This document shows, in pieces, positions 24,331 to 30,128 of a stretch of DNA of 30,128 nt. Positions within the stretch are counted from its first letter, which is position 1. Every line of letters begins with the position of its first letter. The position numbers were made by a program, and so were the translations under genes. The DNA comes from CAWUKT01 sp963923035. Its GTDB lineage: Bacteria; Bacteroidota; Bacteroidia; J057; JADKCL01. The stretch is taken from NCBI GenBank assembly GCA_963923035.1, contig CAWUKT010000086.1, positions 1 through 30,128 on the forward strand, read 5' to 3'. The notes below the pieces were generated by a model. That model ran no database searches and was not told where the DNA came from. It saw only the letters and a list, made by a program, of their open reading frames with translations.

Positions 24331-26943
24331 TTATTCTCCTTCCACCTCCGTCTCCAGGATCGTTTCGAGGGTTTGGACCACCATTGAATAGTCCTGTTCG
24401 GCTTCCAAACGTTGCTGGAAGAAGGATTGGAGGTCTTCGGTGCGGGGAAATTGATTGAGGATGCGGAGGGCATTCATGCGGACCCACCAAACGGCGTTCT
24501 CGGAGGCAATCTTTTTCAGCGGGGGGATGCCATCGGTGCGCTCGTGGTCGACCCAGAGGATCCGGTAGGCGTCCATGAGCCCGGCGGTGGTGCGGGAAGA
24601 CGTGCTCAGGTCCAATTGGCGCTGGACGAAGGTCAGAACATCGGGGGCATTGGCCCGGGCATAGATCACGGCGATGGATTGGACGAGGTTGCCGGTGGCT
24701 TCTGCTTCCAAGGCGCGGGCCCGGGCGAGTCCTTGCTCCGGCGAGAGGCCGTACAACAGGACCAAGGCATTCTGCTGGACCTCATAGCTCCGGTCATTGG
24801 TGGCCGCAGTGACCTGTTGGATCAATGCCGCCTGCCATTCATCCGCCCAGGCTTCCTTGAGATATTCTACCCGTCCGTTCAGGACCGAAAGCATGCTGGA
24901 CCGGACATAGGCCTTGGGATGTTCGAACAAAGCCATTAGCTCCTCTCTGAGGGCGGTAATCTGTTCATCCTTGCCCTTCGAACGCAGGTAGCCCAGGCTC
25001 CGGCGAACCACGCCCCAGAACTCATCCTTGAGCCCGGCCCGAATCCCCGAGACGTAAGCATCCTGATCGGGATCCTTCCCCAATTCCCGCAGGGCCGTCA
25101 ACCGTTGGTGGGCGAACGTCCCCCCGTTGAATTGGGCGGTGAGCATTTCCATTCCCTGCTCTTCCTCTACCTCCGCCAACAAAGCTCCATCGGCATTGAA
25201 GTCGACAAAATAGGGCCGCTTTCCCTTCGCAATCAGCAGCGTGGTATCCCGGGTCTCCACCCAATGAACCTGGCGGTCATGCGCGCCATCCGGGGCCATC
25301 GCGACATCGACCGCGACCGGGAAGCGGAAGACCCGGGGGACCTCGTTGCTTTGTGTTTGCTGCACCCGCAGGAGATAATCGCCGTCTTCGTAGACATGTT
25401 GGACCGTCAACTGGGGATGGCCGGCGGAGAAGAACCATTGATCAAAGAACCACTTCAAATCCCGGCCCGTCACGTCTTCAAAGGCCAGTCGCAATTCATC
25501 TGCTTCCACGTCCGAGAAGGCATGGCGCTCCAAATAGGTCTGGATACTGCCAAAGAACGCCTCATCGCCCACCGTCTTGCGGAGCATGTGGAGGATTTGA
25601 CCGCCTTTCTGGTAGCTGTGGGCGTCAAACATGTCGTTCTTGTCGTCATAGGCGAAGTGGATGAGGGGATGGATTTCGTAGGAAGCCTGGCCGAGGTAGC
25701 TGCGACGGTCACCTTGAAAATGCCAATCGGCCTCGTCCCGGCCGTATTTGTGTTCGATCCACAGGAATTCCCCGTACGTGGCGAAGGCTTCGTTGAGTGT
25801 GAGCTGGGCCCAGGATTCACAGGTCACCACGTCCCCAAACCATTGGTGGAACAACTCGTGCGAGACGAACTCCTCCAAGGTATAGTCCAGCATTTCCCGG
25901 TCATCTTGTTGCAGGCCTTCAAAATGAATCGTGGCGGTCGTATTCTCCATCGCCCCCGATACAAAATCGCGGACCACGACCTGGGAATATTTGTCGAAGG
26001 GGTAGACATAACCCAGTTTGGTCGAGAAAAATTCCAGCATTTCAGGGGTATTGCCGAAGATCTGACGGGCGTAAGGTTCGTATTCGGACTCGACATAATA
26101 GTTCACCGGGATGTCCCGCCAGCTGTCCTTCACCACCGCGAATTCTCCCACCGCCATCATAAACAGATAGGGTGCGTGCGGTTGGTCCATTTTCCAGTGA
26201 TCGACCCGGGTCCCATTTTCCGTTTTCTCCGACCCCACAAAGCGCCCATTCGAGAGGGTCACAAACCGGTCTTCCACCTCCATGAACATCTCCTGGGTGC
26301 AGCGTTCGTTGGGTTGATCGAAAGTCGGGAACCAGCAGGAGTTGGCTTCCATCTCGCCCTGGGTCCAGATCTGTTGCGGCTTGTTGGGAATCTTATTTCG
26401 GGGGTTGATGAAATAGAGTCCGTGGTCATCTTCCCATTCTTCCAGCCCCAATTCTTTCATCTCGTAGGGCCGCGCGGTATAGTCAATGCGGAGTTGGAGG
26501 GTATCGGAGCGGGAAAAAGTCCGGGGCAATGGGATGTCAAGGGTGCGGAGGTCGTAGTCGTAGGAGAGGGGCTGTCCGTTCATTTGGACCTGCTGGATTT
26601 CAAAGCCCCGCGCATCCAGCCGGACGCGTTGCTGGTCGTAAAAGAGGGGCGTCAATTGCAGCTCGGCCTGGCCCTGGAGGCGGCGTTGGTCCCAATCGAA
26701 GCTGACCCGCAAGCCAGTATGCAACAAATCCCAGGGGCGCTCCCGGGGGCCTTTGTAGACGGCGATGTTTTCCTCCGGCTCCTCAGCCGCAGGGTCAGCG
26801 GGCGGGGTATCTGCCACCACGACGGGGGCATTCGGGACGGTATCCGCGGACGGCGGTTCCGGGGTCCGGTTTTTACAGGCGCTAAAGAAGAGGAGGAGGG
26901 CCAGGGGCAAGCAGCGGAAAGCCGAGCCAGGGGTGATTTTCAT
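24331..26943 (-). CDS. M1-family aminopeptidase, lipoprotein
   Basis: The 870-residue protein begins with a lipoprotein signal (FRCLPLALLLFFSAC, lipidated Cys23) and a Pro/Glu-rich linker (TPEPPSADTVPNAP). The M1 beta domain and catalytic domain follow: the substrate-binding GAMEN at 330-334 and HELFH (His362, Glu363, His366) with Glu385 in NEAFATY, giving HEXXH-X18-E. After the catalytic region come helical HEAT-like repeats to the C-terminus, as in PepN-like enzymes. It should cut N-terminal residues from peptides at the periplasmic or outer face. ATG at 26943 was chosen because it directly precedes the lipoprotein signal; the frame stays open upstream without protein-like features. The TPR gene follows on the same strand. 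Confidence 0.92.
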   Translation of the reverse strand: MKITPGSAFRCLPLALLLFFSACKNRTPEPPSADTVPNAPVVVADTPPADPAAEEPEENIAVYKGPRERPWDLLHTGLRVSFDWDQRRLQGQAELQLTPLFYDQQRVRLDARGFEIQQVQMNGQPLSYDYDLRTLDIPLPRTFSRSDTLQLRIDYTARPYEMKELGLEEWEDDHGLYFINPRNKIPNKPQQIWTQGEMEANSCWFPTFDQPNERCTQEMFMEVEDRFVTLSNGRFVGSEKTENGTRVDHWKMDQPHAPYLFMMAVGEFAVVKDSWRDIPVNYYVESEYEPYARQIFGNTPEMLEFFSTKLGYVYPFDKYSQVVVRDFVSGAMENTTATIHFEGLQQDDREMLDYTLEEFVSHELFHQWFGDVVTCESWAQLTLNEAFATYGEFLWIEHKYGRDEADWHFQGDRRSYLGQASYEIHPLIHFAYDDKNDMFDAHSYQKGGQILHMLRKTVGDEAFFGSIQTYLERHAFSDVEADELRLAFEDVTGRDLKWFFDQWFFSAGHPQLTVQHVYEDGDYLLRVQQTQSNEVPRVFRFPVAVDVAMAPDGAHDRQVHWVETRDTTLLIAKGKRPYFVDFNADGALLAEVEEEQGMEMLTAQFNGGTFAHQRLTALRELGKDPDQDAYVSGIRAGLKDEFWGVVRRSLGYLRSKGKDEQITALREELMALFEHPKAYVRSSMLSVLNGRVEYLKEAWADEWQAALIQQVTAATNDRSYEVQQNALVLLYGLSPEQGLARARALEAEATGNLVQSIAVIYARANAPDVLTFVQRQLDLSTSSRTTAGLMDAYRILWVDHERTDGIPPLKKIASENAVWWVRMNALRILNQFPRTEDLQSFFQQRLEAEQDYSMVVQTLETILETEVEGE

Positions 26944-27007
26944 AAACGGAATTTTAGAAATACCAGAGTCTGACCTAAATTGCGCAATATTCACCGAATC
27001 AACAACG

Positions 27008-27508
27008 ATGTACGAGGTAAAAATCAACGGCCAGGACCCTCTGAATATTGACGCTACGGGGAGTGAAATCACCGTCAACGGCGAAGCGCAGGCATTGGAA
27101 ATCGTCGAATTGGGGGAGGGGACCTTCCAGGTCATCCGTCCCGATGGCGCGGTGACCGTGCACGTCGTCGAGGTCAATGCCGAGGAGAAAACAGTTGATT
27201 TGTTGGTGAATGGAAAAAAGGTCACGGCCGAAATCACGACTGAATTGGATCGGTTGTTGGAGAAAATGGGCCTGGCGGATGCCCTCAGCAGCCGGATTTC
27301 CGAGATCAAAGCCCCGATGCCCGGCCTCATCCACTCGGTGAGTGTCGCCGTGGGCCAGGAAGTCGCCAAGGGAGATGCCCTCCTGATCCTCGAAGCCATG
27401 AAGATGGAGAACGTGATCAAGTCGCCCGACGCCGGGACCGTCGCCGCCATCCACATCGACCAGGGCCAGTCCGTCGAGAAGAACCAGCTCCTGATTTCCT
27501 TCGAATAA
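27008..27508 (+). CDS. Biotin carboxyl carrier protein / biotin-lipoyl domain subunit
   Basis: The 166-residue protein carries a C-terminal biotinyl domain (about 95-166) with the biotinylation motif EAMKMEN, the acceptor being Lys132. The turn IKAPMPGLIHSVSVAVGQEV precedes it, and GTVAAIHIDQGQSVEKNQLLISFE closes the domain. The N-terminal ~85 residues form a beta-rich region seen in stand-alone carriers of acyl-CoA carboxylases (acetyl-, propionyl- or methylcrotonyl-CoA type) or decarboxylases. No carboxylase or transferase subunit lies in the window, so the enzyme it serves is unknown. A glycosyltransferase follows 21 nt downstream and may share the transcript. It is divergent from the M1 lipoprotein gene across 64 nt. 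Confidence 0.9.
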   Translation: MYEVKINGQDPLNIDATGSEITVNGEAQALEIVELGEGTFQVIRPDGAVTVHVVEVNAEEKTVDLLVNGKKVTAEITTELDRLLEKMGLADALSSRISEIKAPMPGLIHSVSVAVGQEVAKGDALLILEAMKMENVIKSPDAGTVAAIHIDQGQSVEKNQLLISFE

Positions 27509-27529
27509 CACTTACGCGGGAGGGAAACC

Positions 27530-28684
27530 ATGTCGAAGCCAGCCTCCGCCCGTTCCCCGCGCACCATCGGCACCGACAAGTCCGGTTACGCCAACCTCCG
27601 CAATATCTCCGCCCTTCCATTCCACGACTACCGCGTCCGACGCGCCCCCAATCTCTACCGACTTCCCAACTATATCCATTTCCGCCTGACCGGGCGCGCC
27701 CATCCCTATTTCGACAACCTGCACCACAGTTGGAGCAATGCTTGTGACATCCACCATTTCTTCAACAGCCTCAGCCAGGCCCGAACGCCCTGGCTGACGA
27801 CCTTTGAAACCACGCTGCCGCGGTGGACCGCCTACGGCAAGGGCCGTCTCGAGTGGGGCCTGAAATTACAGGCCCGTCCCCAATGCCACGCCCTCATCGC
27901 GCTGAGTCAATGCACCCGGCGCTTACAGGAAAGTCTCCTGGCCGATTGGCCGGCCTATGCCGCGGACATTCAACCCAAGTTGCAGGTGCTACATCCACCC
28001 CAGCCGCTCCTCCTGGACAGCATGGCGGAGAAAGCCCCGCTGGCCGGCCCCCTTCAGCTCGTGCTGGTCGGGAATGACTTCTACCGCAAGGGCGGTTTGG
28101 AAGTGCTGCGGGTACTGGAACGCGGCTGGCAGAAGGGTTGGGACATGAAATTGACGATTGTGTCCGGCCTGAAGGCGGGGGATTATGCGACCCAGGCGGG
28201 CACCGCTGAAGTCCAGGCAGCCCAGGCCATCCTGGGCCGTTTTCCCGACCGCATCCAACATTTCTCCTCCCTCCCCAACCGGAAAGTCCTCGACCTCCTC
28301 CGACAATCCGACCTCGCCTTACTTCCCACCTGGGCCGATACCTACGGCTATTTTGTCCTCGAAGCCCAGGCCGCCGGGGTCCCGGTCATCACGACCGATA
28401 TCCGGGCCCTGCCCGAAATCAATCCGCCCTCAAATGGCTGGCAATTGTCCGTCCCCAAGGACGAACACGGCAACGGCATCCTCGCCACGCCCCGCCAGCG
28501 CCAGGCATTCCGCGAGACCCTCGAAGCCCAATTGGAAGTGACTTTACAAAGCATCTGGGAGAATCCGGCCGTGATCCGGGAAAAAGGGGCCGCCAGTTGG
28601 GAACGGGTGGGCAAATACCATTCCATTACCCGCAATGCGGCGGCGTTGGAAAGCTGGTACGATAAGATTTTGAGGGAAAACTAG
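27530..28684 (+). CDS. Glycosyltransferase, GT4-like (group 1)
   Basis: The 384-residue protein has the GT-B architecture. The C-terminal donor-binding half is clear: LVLVGNDFYRKGGLEVLRVLE, then IQHFSSLPNRKVLDLLRQSDLALLPT, and GYFVLEAQAAGVPVITTDIRALPE, which holds the acidic residue that contacts the donor sugar in GT4 enzymes. The N-terminal half is diverged, with YIHFRLTGRAHPYFDNLHH. A role in making surface polysaccharide or a glycoconjugate is likely, but donor and acceptor are unknown. A purine-rich stretch GGGAGGGAAACC sits just before the ATG at 27530, an unusually good ribosome-binding site for this window. The end overlaps the convergent COQ7-like gene by 4 nt. Confidence 0.87.
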   Translation: MSKPASARSPRTIGTDKSGYANLRNISALPFHDYRVRRAPNLYRLPNYIHFRLTGRAHPYFDNLHHSWSNACDIHHFFNSLSQARTPWLTTFETTLPRWTAYGKGRLEWGLKLQARPQCHALIALSQCTRRLQESLLADWPAYAADIQPKLQVLHPPQPLLLDSMAEKAPLAGPLQLVLVGNDFYRKGGLEVLRVLERGWQKGWDMKLTIVSGLKAGDYATQAGTAEVQAAQAILGRFPDRIQHFSSLPNRKVLDLLRQSDLALLPTWADTYGYFVLEAQAAGVPVITTDIRALPEINPPSNGWQLSVPKDEHGNGILATPRQRQAFRETLEAQLEVTLQSIWENPAVIREKGAASWERVGKYHSITRNAAALESWYDKILREN

Positions 28685-29154
28685 AGGCCGAGGGCGGGAA
28701 CTTCCTTTTCTTCTTCCACGATGATGGATTCGATGAGTTGAAGGGCATCCATGCCGGGCTCGTTGTGGTTCATCCGGCTCAATTGGACCGATTCGATCAT
28801 CGAGCGGAGATTCAGGTCGAGCTTCATCTTCCGGAAATAGTCCTGGTAGCGCATCAATATCCAGAATTCGAGGGTGCGCTCAATTTTCTTGACCCATTTT
28901 TCGGGGAGGAGGGCACTGAAAAAACCAAAGATATTGCCGGCGATGTAGAAAAAGCGGGCGTACCAAGCTGGTTTGAGGCCTCGGCGGCGCAGCAAATCCT
29001 TCAAAAACGCCGCGTGCTTGGCCTTCCGCTCGCGGAGGTAGCGCAACTGATCTTCGTCGAGGCCCCACTGACGGTACCAGCCCAAACGCATGGATTCGCG
29101 GGCGTGGAGGTCTTTGATGAAGAATTCTGTTCGTTTTTTCAGGTCAACTGACAT
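28681..29154 (-). CDS. Small protein, possibly a diverged COQ7-like ferritin-fold protein
   Basis: The 157-residue helical protein resembles the COQ7 (demethoxyubiquinone hydroxylase) family by pattern only: a first helix with LHARESMRLGW, a second with RKAKHAAFLKDLLRRRGLKPAW, a glycine/phenylalanine stretch GNIFGFFSALL, and a third helix with RTLEFWILMRYQDYF. In COQ7 these helices carry the Glu and His ligands of a di-iron centre. Here Glu20, His48 and one Glu in the third helix seem kept, while the other usual Glu/His positions are Lys, Met or Arg, so catalysis is doubtful. The acidic end is EEEKEVPALGL. Alternatively it is an unrelated helical protein. No quinone pathway gene is nearby. 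Confidence 0.55.
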   Translation of the reverse strand: MSVDLKKRTEFFIKDLHARESMRLGWYRQWGLDEDQLRYLRERKAKHAAFLKDLLRRRGLKPAWYARFFYIAGNIFGFFSALLPEKWVKKIERTLEFWILMRYQDYFRKMKLDLNLRSMIESVQLSRMNHNEPGMDALQLIESIIVEEEKEVPALGL

Positions 29155-29226
29155 ACGTATCTTTCGTCGTCGGCAAATTAGGAATATTTCCGATTAGTAT
29201 GATAGTAAAACTACAATATCCGGCGC

Positions 29227-29252
29227 TAAGTTTCAATTAATTTTGAAACTTA
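29227..29252. promoter_or_regulatory. 26-nt inverted repeat upstream of the COQ7-like gene
   Basis: TAAGTTTCAA (29227-29236) and TTGAAACTTA (29243-29252) are perfect 10-bp arms around TTAATT. It is AT-rich, 72 nt upstream of the minus-strand start at 29154, and may be an operator or the end of the repeat island. Confidence 0.5.
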
Positions 29253-29253
29253 T

Positions 29254-29497
29254 GGAATTGGCCCCTGAGGGTAATGGCGTTGAGATTTGGGGCGAGATAG
29301 GAGGGGCAAATAGGGAAAAGAGCGACCGGACTGGGGCAATGAAAATGGAGCGGGGGGCAATAGGGGAGGAGGAAGGGAAAAAATAGGGGAAAAATGGGCG
29401 CTTTGGGAACCTGGAAGTGGAGTTCAGAGAAAGCTGAGATTCGTCAGGTTTTTGGTGGGAGCAGTTGGGGCGATTTGGGGGGCAATACAATTGGACG
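29254..29497. repeat. G-rich left arm of the repeat island
   Basis: Long runs of G and A dominate the plus strand (for example the GGAGGAGGAAGGG stretch near 29368). The word GGCAAT occurs at 29335 and 29356, 21 nt apart, and again at 29481. Its reverse complement ATTGCC occurs in the right arm, so this arm appears to be the same degenerate repeat in the opposite orientation. Confidence 0.4.
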
Positions 29498-29624
29498 TGG
29501 CGATTCGCCATTTTCGCTTTGGTGGAACTTGGTTCCACCAAAATGCTTCTTGGGTGGCCTGACGGCCCTGTTTTCGTTTCGTGGAACTAAGTTCCACGAA
29601 AGTCGGGGCGGGCGAATTCGCCCG
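29498..29624. repeat. Palindromic core: two covarying hairpins inside a large inverted repeat
   Basis: From left to right: palindrome TGGCGA-T-TCGCCA (29498-29510); hairpin TTTGGTGGAAC-TTG-GTTCCACCAAA (29518-29542); a 34-nt centre; hairpin TTTCGTGGAAC-TAA-GTTCCACGAAA (29577-29601); perfect 16-nt palindrome CGGGCGAATTCGCCCG (29609-29624). The two hairpins differ at one stem position as G-C versus C-G, a compensatory change. Read on the opposite strand, the right half repeats the left half in the same order (GGCGA-palindrome, 8-9 nt, GTGGAAC hairpin). The whole is thus an imperfect inverted repeat of about 125 nt. Confidence 0.8.
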
Positions 29625-29631
29625 GAACCTT

Positions 29632-29838
29632 AATTCACCCACCCCAAAGCCCAATTCATTGACCAACACCCTCCATTCATTCATCCGGTCCCTTTGTTTA
29701 TCGACCACCTACCTCAATCCCATTTCCCATCGACCCCATTGAATTCGGTCTCGACCTCAATGACCCCACCTCCCAGGCGAATTGACCCACCTCGAACCCT
29801 AATTCTATTTACCTCCAACCATAATTGTATTTGGGTAA
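29632..29838. repeat. Degenerate 21-nt tandem repeat array, first block
   Basis: About ten units carry an AT-rich AATT/ATTC core followed by a C-rich half (ACC, CACCTC). AATT lies at 29632 and 29653 (21 apart), and later at 29780, 29801 and 29823 (21 and 22 apart). Units between are more diverged but keep the register. Each unit is roughly 3-5 C-rich bases, AATT, 5 mixed bases, then ACC-rich sequence. Confidence 0.7.
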
Positions 29839-29891
29839 AAGGTCCCCCCCTCCACCTCGTTGCTACCCTCCCCCCACCTCGTACCCAAATA
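29828..29891. repeat. Inverted repeat flanking a C-rich insert between the array blocks
   Basis: TATTTGGGTA (29828-29837) and TACCCAAATA (29882-29891) are perfect 10-bp inverted copies separated by 44 nt. The stretch between them is almost pure pyrimidine (CCCCCCCTCCACCTCG and CCCTCCCCCCACCTCG) and breaks the 21-nt register. Confidence 0.55.
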
Positions 29892-29908
29892 AAAATGCCA
29901 AAAAGGTG

Positions 29909-30035
29909 AATCATATTGACCTTCAGGGCGAACCCATTCACCTTTTCCGCGAATTCATTGCCCTCCAAGCCCAATGAATTGAGGTCAGAGCCGAATGAAT
30001 TCACCTCTGACCCGAATTGTATTTGGGTCAGAGGC
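29909..30035. repeat. 21-nt tandem repeat array, second block, with stem-loops
   Basis: AT-rich cores begin at 29909, 29931, 29952, 29973, 29994 and 30015, spaced 22, 21, 21, 21 and 21 nt. Alternate units are partly inverted, so neighbours form hairpins: AATTCATTG (29952-29960) with CAATGAATT (29972-29980), and CCTCTGACCC (30004-30013) with GGGTCAGAGG (30025-30034), both with an 11-nt loop. Confidence 0.78.
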
Positions 30036-30098
30036 AGGCCCCCCCACCTCAAAACCAAATACCCCCTACCTCCAACCCAAGTGGATCAATTTTCCATA

Positions 30099-30120
30099 AA
30101 CAACGAAATCAACCGTTGTT
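30099..30120. repeat. Short inverted repeat at the window end
   Basis: AACAACG (30099-30105) and CGTTGTT (30114-30120) form a perfect 7-bp stem with an 8-nt loop. It could mark the right boundary of the repeat island or a regulatory site of a gene beyond the window. Confidence 0.4.
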
Positions 30121-30128
30121 GAGAGAAT

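Larger units (their letters stand above)
29155..30128. other. Structured non-coding island to the window end
   Basis: No convincing gene is present in these 974 nt. Bases 29254-29497 are G/purine-rich, 29498-29624 is a palindromic core, and 29625-30090 is C/pyrimidine-rich with repeated CCACCTC words. The open frames that cross it are low-complexity or follow the 21-nt repeat. Separate entries give the individual elements. Confidence 0.7.

Noticed and set aside
25105..26973. 622-codon plus-strand frame antisense to the M1 lipoprotein gene
   Set aside because: The minus-strand product has GAMEN, HEXXH-X18-E and a lipobox; the plus frame has no motif.
26944..27579. N-terminal extension of the M1 lipoprotein upstream of 26943
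   Set aside because: It overlaps the biotin carrier gene in antisense and would bury the lipoprotein signal inside the protein.
29518..29601. Pair of ordinary rho-independent terminators
   Set aside because: The stems are strong, but no gene ends nearby on either strand and no proper T tract follows the stems; the symmetric layout fits a repeat element better.
29632..30035. CRISPR array
   Set aside because: The units are 21 nt in total with no conserved repeat plus unique spacer structure, and no cas gene is present.

Overview
The window looks like chromosomal DNA of a fairly GC-rich Bacteroidota, most likely from the Saprospiria/Lewinella side. The evidence is a mutY-ssb-gldE-gldD cluster (gldE and gldD are gliding/type IX secretion genes), a secreted protein with a type IX secretion C-terminal sorting domain, SprB-type repeats, tandem DUF4139 proteins, weak Shine-Dalgarno signals, and one clear Bacteroidota-type promoter (TTTG-N19-TAnnTTTG). 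I found no tRNA, rRNA, insertion sequence, prophage or CRISPR array. The lineage below phylum is inference.

Layout. 1-297 is a C-rich non-coding leader that begins with three 21-nt repeat units. 298-2223 encodes an algal-type vanadium haloperoxidase followed by a terminator. 2411-4104 encodes an M23 (LytM) peptidase and a VOC-family protein, which meet a convergent radical SAM/SPASM gene end to end. 5310-7121 encodes a secreted SprB-repeat protein. A minus-strand operon (12036 down to 7140) encodes an M1 metallopeptidase fused to a probable outer-membrane barrel, an SDR oxidoreductase and MtnA of methionine salvage; the peptidase and SDR genes overlap by ATGA. 12305-13990 is a choice-of-anchor-B (LVIVD) protein with a type IX sorting tail, followed by two hairpins. 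14264-15664 is an exported protein of unknown function with a C-terminal membrane anchor, its own promoter and a terminator. 15758-19207 is mutY-ssb-gldE-gldD. An AT-richer Uma2-family gene (19202-19780, minus) follows, then two tandem DUF4139/MuiA-like genes, a minus-strand pair (M1 aminopeptidase lipoprotein, then a TPR protein), a biotin carrier protein with a glycosyltransferase, and a diverged COQ7-like ferritin-fold gene.

The last ~970 bases (29155-30128) hold no convincing gene but are highly structured. A G-rich left arm and a C-rich right arm flank a palindromic core (29498-29624) made of two covarying hairpins and two related palindromes, arranged as one large inverted repeat. The right arm is a degenerate array with a 21-nt period, and it contains stem-loops of which two are mutually exclusive. 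The first 63 bases of the window show the same 21-nt period, so this may be a dispersed intergenic repeat family. It is the best candidate here for something undescribed.

Genes are tightly packed: four convergent pairs end within 4 nt of each other or overlap, and a fifth is 18 nt apart. Many products are exported (M23, SprB-repeat, M1-barrel, LVIVD, both DUF4139 proteins, TPR, M1 lipoprotein, GldD), so the window is mostly cell-envelope and surface biology with a few housekeeping genes.
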